64,000 nucleotides of DNA from an uncultured Pelagibacteraceae bacterium (GTDB taxonomy: Bacteria; Pseudomonadota; Alphaproteobacteria; Pelagibacterales; Pelagibacteraceae). The translations under genes were made by a program, and so were the position numbers. Every line of letters begins with the position of its first letter. The first letter of the stretch is position 1. The DNA is taken from contig CABXZD010000001.1 of NCBI GenBank assembly GCA_902516465.1, forward strand, positions 124,001-188,000, in the 5' to 3' direction. A model generated the notes under the pieces. It was not told the origin of the DNA. It ran no database searches and saw only the letters and a list, made by a program, of their open reading frames with translations. This document shows, piece after piece, positions 59,694 to 64,000 of the stretch.

Positions 59694-60173
59694 ATGACCT
59701 TATTAGATAAAGAGCCAGTAAAAAGAGTAGATAAAATATTAAAGAAATTTGATCGAAATCAAAGAGTGTTAATTTTAGAAAATTCTGCAAGGACAGCTAC
59801 GGATGCCGCTACGTCTTTAGGTTGTGAAATCGGTGCGATTGTAAAAAGTTTACTTTTTAAAACTGAGGATACATTTACCTTATGCCTTGTCGCTGGGGAT
59901 AAAAAAGTTTCTCTAAAAAAAACAAAAAAAATATTAAACATTAAAGATGTTTCTATGGCTTCTGCTGATACTGTAAAAGATATTACAGGTTTCACAATAG
60001 GGGGTGTTTCCCCTATTGGTCATCTTAACAATATTTTCATTTTAATTGATGGTTCCTTAGAAAGATATGAAAACGTATATGCTGCTGCAGGTCATCCTAA
60101 TTGTGTTTTTAAAATTCAATACACAGATCTTCAAAAAATTACAAAAGGATTAGTTAAAGATATAATTGAATGA
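59694..60173 (+). CDS. YbaK/ProX-type aminoacyl-tRNA deacylase domain protein
   Basis: ARTATDAATSLGCEIGAIVKSLLFKT, ITGFTIGGVSPIGH, AAGHPNCVFKI. Confidence 0.88.
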   Translation: MTLLDKEPVKRVDKILKKFDRNQRVLILENSARTATDAATSLGCEIGAIVKSLLFKTEDTFTLCLVAGDKKVSLKKTKKILNIKDVSMASADTVKDITGFTIGGVSPIGHLNNIFILIDGSLERYENVYAAAGHPNCVFKIQYTDLQKITKGLVKDIIE

Positions 60174-61042
60174 GACAACCAAAATTATTAGATTATTTTT
60201 TACTTACTTTACTTGCTTTAATTTGGGCTTCTGCTTTTTTTAATATAAAAATCGCAACTTATTCGTTTGGTCCTGTAACAATTGCTTTCCTAAGAGTTTT
60301 TTTTGGTGCGATACCAGTGCTTTTACTTTGTTACATAAAAAAAGTAAAAATTGAGGCCTTTTCAAAAGATTGGCATTGGTTTGCCATGATTGGTTTTATT
60401 AATTTAGTAGCACCCTTTTTTTTAATTGCTTATGGAGTTCAGTCAGTTCAAAGCAATCTAGCTGCTATTCTTATGTCCACAACACCATTAAGTTCAACAG
60501 TTCTTGGACATTTTTATCTTAAAAATGAAAAATTCAATTTTATTAAAACTGTTGGAATTTTAATTGGTTTTGCGGGAATAATATTTTTATTCTCAGACAA
60601 TATACTTATAGATGAGAATAATTTTTTGTCTGCCTTAATAATTTTACTTGGTTCAACCTGTTATGTAGTTGGAGGAGTTTTGACTTTAAAAATAAGTAAA
60701 AAAAAAAATGAGAATGTAACAGGTTCAATTTTGATATGGGCAACTATTATTTTAATTCCATTAGTAAGTTTTATTGAACAACCTTGGAATTTAGAACCAA
60801 GATTAGATTCAACAATCTCTGTTATTTATCTTGGATTAGTTTCTACTGGTATTGCTTGGCTTTTAAGATTTAAAATTTTAGTAAATAATGGTTTAATTTT
60901 TCAATCTCAGGTTTCTTATTTAATACCTATTTTTGGAACAATATTAAGTTATATATTTTTGAGAGAATTAATAACTTTCAAGGTTTTAATCTCATTAACA
61001 GCAGTTGTTATTGGTATTTATTTTGTAAAAAAAGCGAAATAA
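60170..61042 (+). CDS. DMT superfamily transporter (EamA)
   Basis: 290 aa, ~10 TM, LLALIWASAFFNIKIA, YLIPIFGTILSYIFLRE. Confidence 0.88.
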   Translation: MRQPKLLDYFLLTLLALIWASAFFNIKIATYSFGPVTIAFLRVFFGAIPVLLLCYIKKVKIEAFSKDWHWFAMIGFINLVAPFFLIAYGVQSVQSNLAAILMSTTPLSSTVLGHFYLKNEKFNFIKTVGILIGFAGIIFLFSDNILIDENNFLSALIILLGSTCYVVGGVLTLKISKKKNENVTGSILIWATIILIPLVSFIEQPWNLEPRLDSTISVIYLGLVSTGIAWLLRFKILVNNGLIFQSQVSYLIPIFGTILSYIFLRELITFKVLISLTAVVIGIYFVKKAK

Positions 61043-61043
61043 T

Positions 61044-62054
61044 TTAAATTAATTTTTTGACCCAAGTTTTAGGAGTTTTATCATTTATGATTTCTACTGG
61101 TAAATGATAACTAAATTCTTTAACACCATTTTGTTTTATATAATCACATGTCTTAGAGATAGCTTCTTTTAATTTAGTTTTAGTTTTATAGTTCAAAAGT
61201 CGTCTAGATTTATCAGCACTACAAGTAGCTAATTTTACTTCTTGTGGTCTATCTCCAACATAAATAGGATCACCATTAAAACCAGTAACATTTGCTACCA
61301 TTTTTGCTACTTCATTTATAGTGATCATTTCTTCATCAGGACCAATATTAATTATTTCTTTATTAATTTTTTTATCTAAAGCTAATTTTTCCAAACAAAA
61401 AATTACATCATCGATATATGAAAAGCATCTTATTTGATTCCCATCACCATAAATTATTGAAGGTTTATTTTGTAGATTCCTATTAATAAAAATTGATAAA
61501 ACATTTCTAAATGGGTCATCGTATTTTTGATATGGTCCAATTATATTATGAGGAACAGCAATATTCCATTCCATGCCATTTAAATTTGCTAAAATTTTTA
61601 AGGTTTCTTCACCTGCAACTTTTGCTATCCCATAGGGATCTACAGGCTGGGCTTTCATCTCCTCGTTAAATGGACTTTTTTGATTTCCATATCGTGCCAT
61701 GGATGAACAATAAACAAATCTTCTAACCTTATTTTTAATTGCTGCTGTAATTGTTGAAACACTTGCTTGATAAATATTTTTTGTAATTATGTTAGGAGAA
61801 AAAACTGATAATCCTTCATGTGCAGTCGCAGCACAATGATAAACGATATCTATTCCTTTTGTAATTTCTGTCATTTTTTTTAAATCACAGCAGTCTGCCT
61901 CAAAAAATTTAATTTTTTTTTCGTCTAGATTTGATATTTCACCACCGATTAAAGTATCATTTCCATGAACTTCGTGACCTAGGTTTATGAGTTTTTTTGC
62001 TAGATGACTTCCCAAAAAACCAGCTATACCTGTTATAAATATTTTCATAGACAA
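61044..62054 (-). CDS. NAD-dependent epimerase/dehydratase (extended SDR)
   Basis: FITGIAGFLGSHLAKKLINLGHEVHG, YHCAATAHEG, YGIAKVAGEE. Confidence 0.88.
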   Translation of the reverse strand: MSMKIFITGIAGFLGSHLAKKLINLGHEVHGNDTLIGGEISNLDEKKIKFFEADCCDLKKMTEITKGIDIVYHCAATAHEGLSVFSPNIITKNIYQASVSTITAAIKNKVRRFVYCSSMARYGNQKSPFNEEMKAQPVDPYGIAKVAGEETLKILANLNGMEWNIAVPHNIIGPYQKYDDPFRNVLSIFINRNLQNKPSIIYGDGNQIRCFSYIDDVIFCLEKLALDKKINKEIINIGPDEEMITINEVAKMVANVTGFNGDPIYVGDRPQEVKLATCSADKSRRLLNYKTKTKLKEAISKTCDYIKQNGVKEFSYHLPVEIINDKTPKTWVKKLI

Positions 62055-62097
62055 CTGTCTTTTATATCTTTATTTATAAATTGTAAATTAGTCACCT

Positions 62098-63006
62098 ATG
62101 ACATATCTAAATAATTTGACTGTTATAATTGTAACTTTTCGTACTGATAAAGAAATTTTGTATAATTGCATCAATTCAATAGACTCAAATGTAAAAGTCC
62201 TGATTATTGAAAACTCTGAAGATGTTAGTTTTAAAGATCTTTTGGAAAAAAAATATTTAAATGTTTCAGTAATTTTAGCTAAAAAAAACTTAGGTTATGG
62301 TGCTGGAAATAATTTAGGATTAAAGAATATACAAACAAGGTATGGATTAGTTTCAAACCCAGATGTTGTTTATGAAAAAGATTTTTTTGTAAAATTAAAA
62401 GATTATTTAACTTCAGATATACAATTCTCTATTATTGGTCCATCATATTTTAAAACAACAGATCATTCTCCTTTTGGAGCTTTTGATAATAAAAATGATA
62501 TTCTGTTAAAGAAAAAAAATTACGATAATAATTTTCTTAAAGAGGTAGACTGGGTAGTAGGATGTTCTTTGTTGATCGACACAAAAAATGTTGATCTAAA
62601 TGATATGTTTGATGAAAATATATTCTTATATTTTGAGGAAATTGATCTTTGTAAAAGAATAAAATTCAAAAGAGGTAAAATTTTTAATAGCTCTATTTTA
62701 AAGATAAAACATTTGGGTCATAAAGGCTCGGCTGCTACAGATCCCAAATATTCAATTGAAACTGAAATGTTTAGAAATTGGCATTGGATGTGGTCCTCAT
62801 TTTATTATTATAAAAAACATAATAATTATTTTTATGCTTTGATTAAAATGTCAGGAAAATTTGTAAAATCAATAATTAAAACAATCTTATTTTCAATTTT
62901 ATATAACCAAAAAAAACAAACAATGTATTTTGCAAGATTTTATGGATTATTATGTTCTTTTCTTGGAATTAAATCTTTTTATAGAGTCAAATCTTTATTT
63001 AAATGA
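62098..63006 (+). CDS. Family 2 glycosyltransferase (rhamnosyltransferase-like)
   Basis: LTVIIVTFRTDKEILYNCINSI, NLGYGAGNNLGLK, NPDVVYEKDFF, FLYFEEIDLCKRIKF, HLGHKGSAA. Confidence 0.88.
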   Translation: MTYLNNLTVIIVTFRTDKEILYNCINSIDSNVKVLIIENSEDVSFKDLLEKKYLNVSVILAKKNLGYGAGNNLGLKNIQTRYGLVSNPDVVYEKDFFVKLKDYLTSDIQFSIIGPSYFKTTDHSPFGAFDNKNDILLKKKNYDNNFLKEVDWVVGCSLLIDTKNVDLNDMFDENIFLYFEEIDLCKRIKFKRGKIFNSSILKIKHLGHKGSAATDPKYSIETEMFRNWHWMWSSFYYYKKHNNYFYALIKMSGKFVKSIIKTILFSILYNQKKQTMYFARFYGLLCSFLGIKSFYRVKSLFK

Positions 63007-63712
63007 TTTCCATTAATTGTTCGTACTCAATTATATTCATTAATTTTTTATGATGGTGGAAATAATCATCAAATTTCAAATTTAACGAATCAATGTTATT
63101 GTTATCAAGTAGGTTACGATTTGGTCTTTTAATTATTACACCTATACCAAAATCAGCGTAACAAGTATAAACATCAAGATCTTTTGATTTTCTAGACTCC
63201 ACTATAGCTTTCCAAACATCTCCATTCCATGTCCATTGACATCTAGGAACTGCTTGCTCAAAATAATTGTTTGGTAAACAATCGTGTAATAAAATTATTC
63301 CACCTTCGTTAAGAAATTTAAGGGAATTAGAAATATCTTTTCTTACTTGATGGTATTCATGAAGACCATCTATAAAAACACAATCAAAAAATTCTTTATT
63401 ATTTAAAAAAAACTGATCGCTGGTCATTCTTATAGTTCCGCCAGTCATTGGATCTACACCGACTTTTTTTAAACAATTTACATGATTAAATAACTCATCG
63501 TCAAAACATCCAATCTCTAAATATTTCTTATAGTTTTTTTTAACTATTATATTTTGAACTAACTCTTTTCTTGATTTTTTTTTTGAAAAATTAAATCCTA
63601 TATTTCCAAGTTTTTTGTCGTGAAAAAGGTAGTGATAAAAATATATAAGTTTAAGAACTTTTGAACTATTTTTTAATCGTATTAATTTTTTGTTTATAAA
63701 ATTTATCATCAC
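62999..63712 (-). CDS. Class I SAM-dependent methyltransferase-like protein
   Basis: YLEIGCFDDELFNHV, FDCVFIDGLHEYHQVRKDISNSLKFLNEGGIILLHDCLP. Confidence 0.8.
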   Translation of the reverse strand: MMINFINKKLIRLKNSSKVLKLIYFYHYLFHDKKLGNIGFNFSKKKSRKELVQNIIVKKNYKKYLEIGCFDDELFNHVNCLKKVGVDPMTGGTIRMTSDQFFLNNKEFFDCVFIDGLHEYHQVRKDISNSLKFLNEGGIILLHDCLPNNYFEQAVPRCQWTWNGDVWKAIVESRKSKDLDVYTCYADFGIGVIIKRPNRNLLDNNNIDSLNLKFDDYFHHHKKLMNIIEYEQLMEII

Positions 63713-63860
63713 GTGCGTAATATTTTTGAATTTTTAATTAACAAAAAAAATATTAATGACTTTTTTTATAAGCACAAGATATAGTATTTATACAATTTCA
63801 GGTAGAAAAATAAAATTATTACAAATAGACACTTATGAATATTCTTAGTTAAATAAACTT

Positions 63861-64000
63861 ATGGCTATTAAGAAAAAAAAAATAGCAAAAAATAGGACCA
63901 AAAAAAAAAAATATAAATTGGTCAATATTTCCAGAAAAAAAAAAATTAAACGAATAAAAAAAGTCGTAAGAAAGAAATCTGCGACTAAGAAGCGTTCTAA
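63861..64000 (+). CDS. Lys/Arg-rich small basic protein, 3' end beyond window
   Basis: Open frame to window edge: MAIKKKKIAKNRTKKKKYKLVNISRKKKIKRIKKVVRKKSATKKRS... Confidence 0.4.
   Translation, partial: MAIKKKKIAKNRTKKKKYKLVNISRKKKIKRIKKVVRKKSATKKRS

Noticed and set aside
1-64000. tRNA, rRNA, CRISPR arrays, transposases, integrases, toxin-antitoxin or restriction-modification systems
   Set aside because: Intergenic gaps were read for cloverleaf-like and repeat-spacer patterns and ORFs for hallmark motifs; none were found. A tRNAscan/Infernal run would be decisive for small RNAs.

Overview
The window is a gene-dense, very AT-rich bacterial chromosome segment. Gene order, protein sequences and single-base gene junctions all look like a SAR11/Pelagibacterales alphaproteobacterium. 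It is mostly core genome, with about 56 protein genes and very short intergenic gaps. I saw no rRNA, tRNA, CRISPR array, prophage, IS element or recognisable defence island. Recognisable blocks are: NAD-formate dehydrogenase (edge); DMT transporter plus glycine amidinotransferase; gshA/gshB; purF-cvpA; rpsF-rpsR-rplI-dnaB; fabD-fabG-acpP-gmk; ksgA-pdxA-surA-lptD-lptG-lptF; pepA/ndk; purM-purN; DUF2066-hda-aspS; accBC-aroQ; thiS-thiG; rne/mrcA/prfB; the suf operon (iscR-sufB-C-D-S-U-T-A); a glutaminase convergent with glnA; and a start of surface-glycan genes at the right end. The best second-look items are: a near-perfect IscR type-1 site overlapping the suf promoter; a prfB +1 programmed frameshift missed by the ORF track; a free-standing NrdJ C-terminal (TSCPD) domain protein; a glutaminase with animal GLS-like architecture and duplicated ankyrin modules; an animal-like AGAT beside a DMT exporter; the lack of fabF/mltG between acpP and gmk; and an uncharacterised charged coiled-coil gene with a 14-nt homopolymer. 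I do not see a convincing wholly new multigene system. Family names come from recognising conserved motifs by eye; no database search was run.
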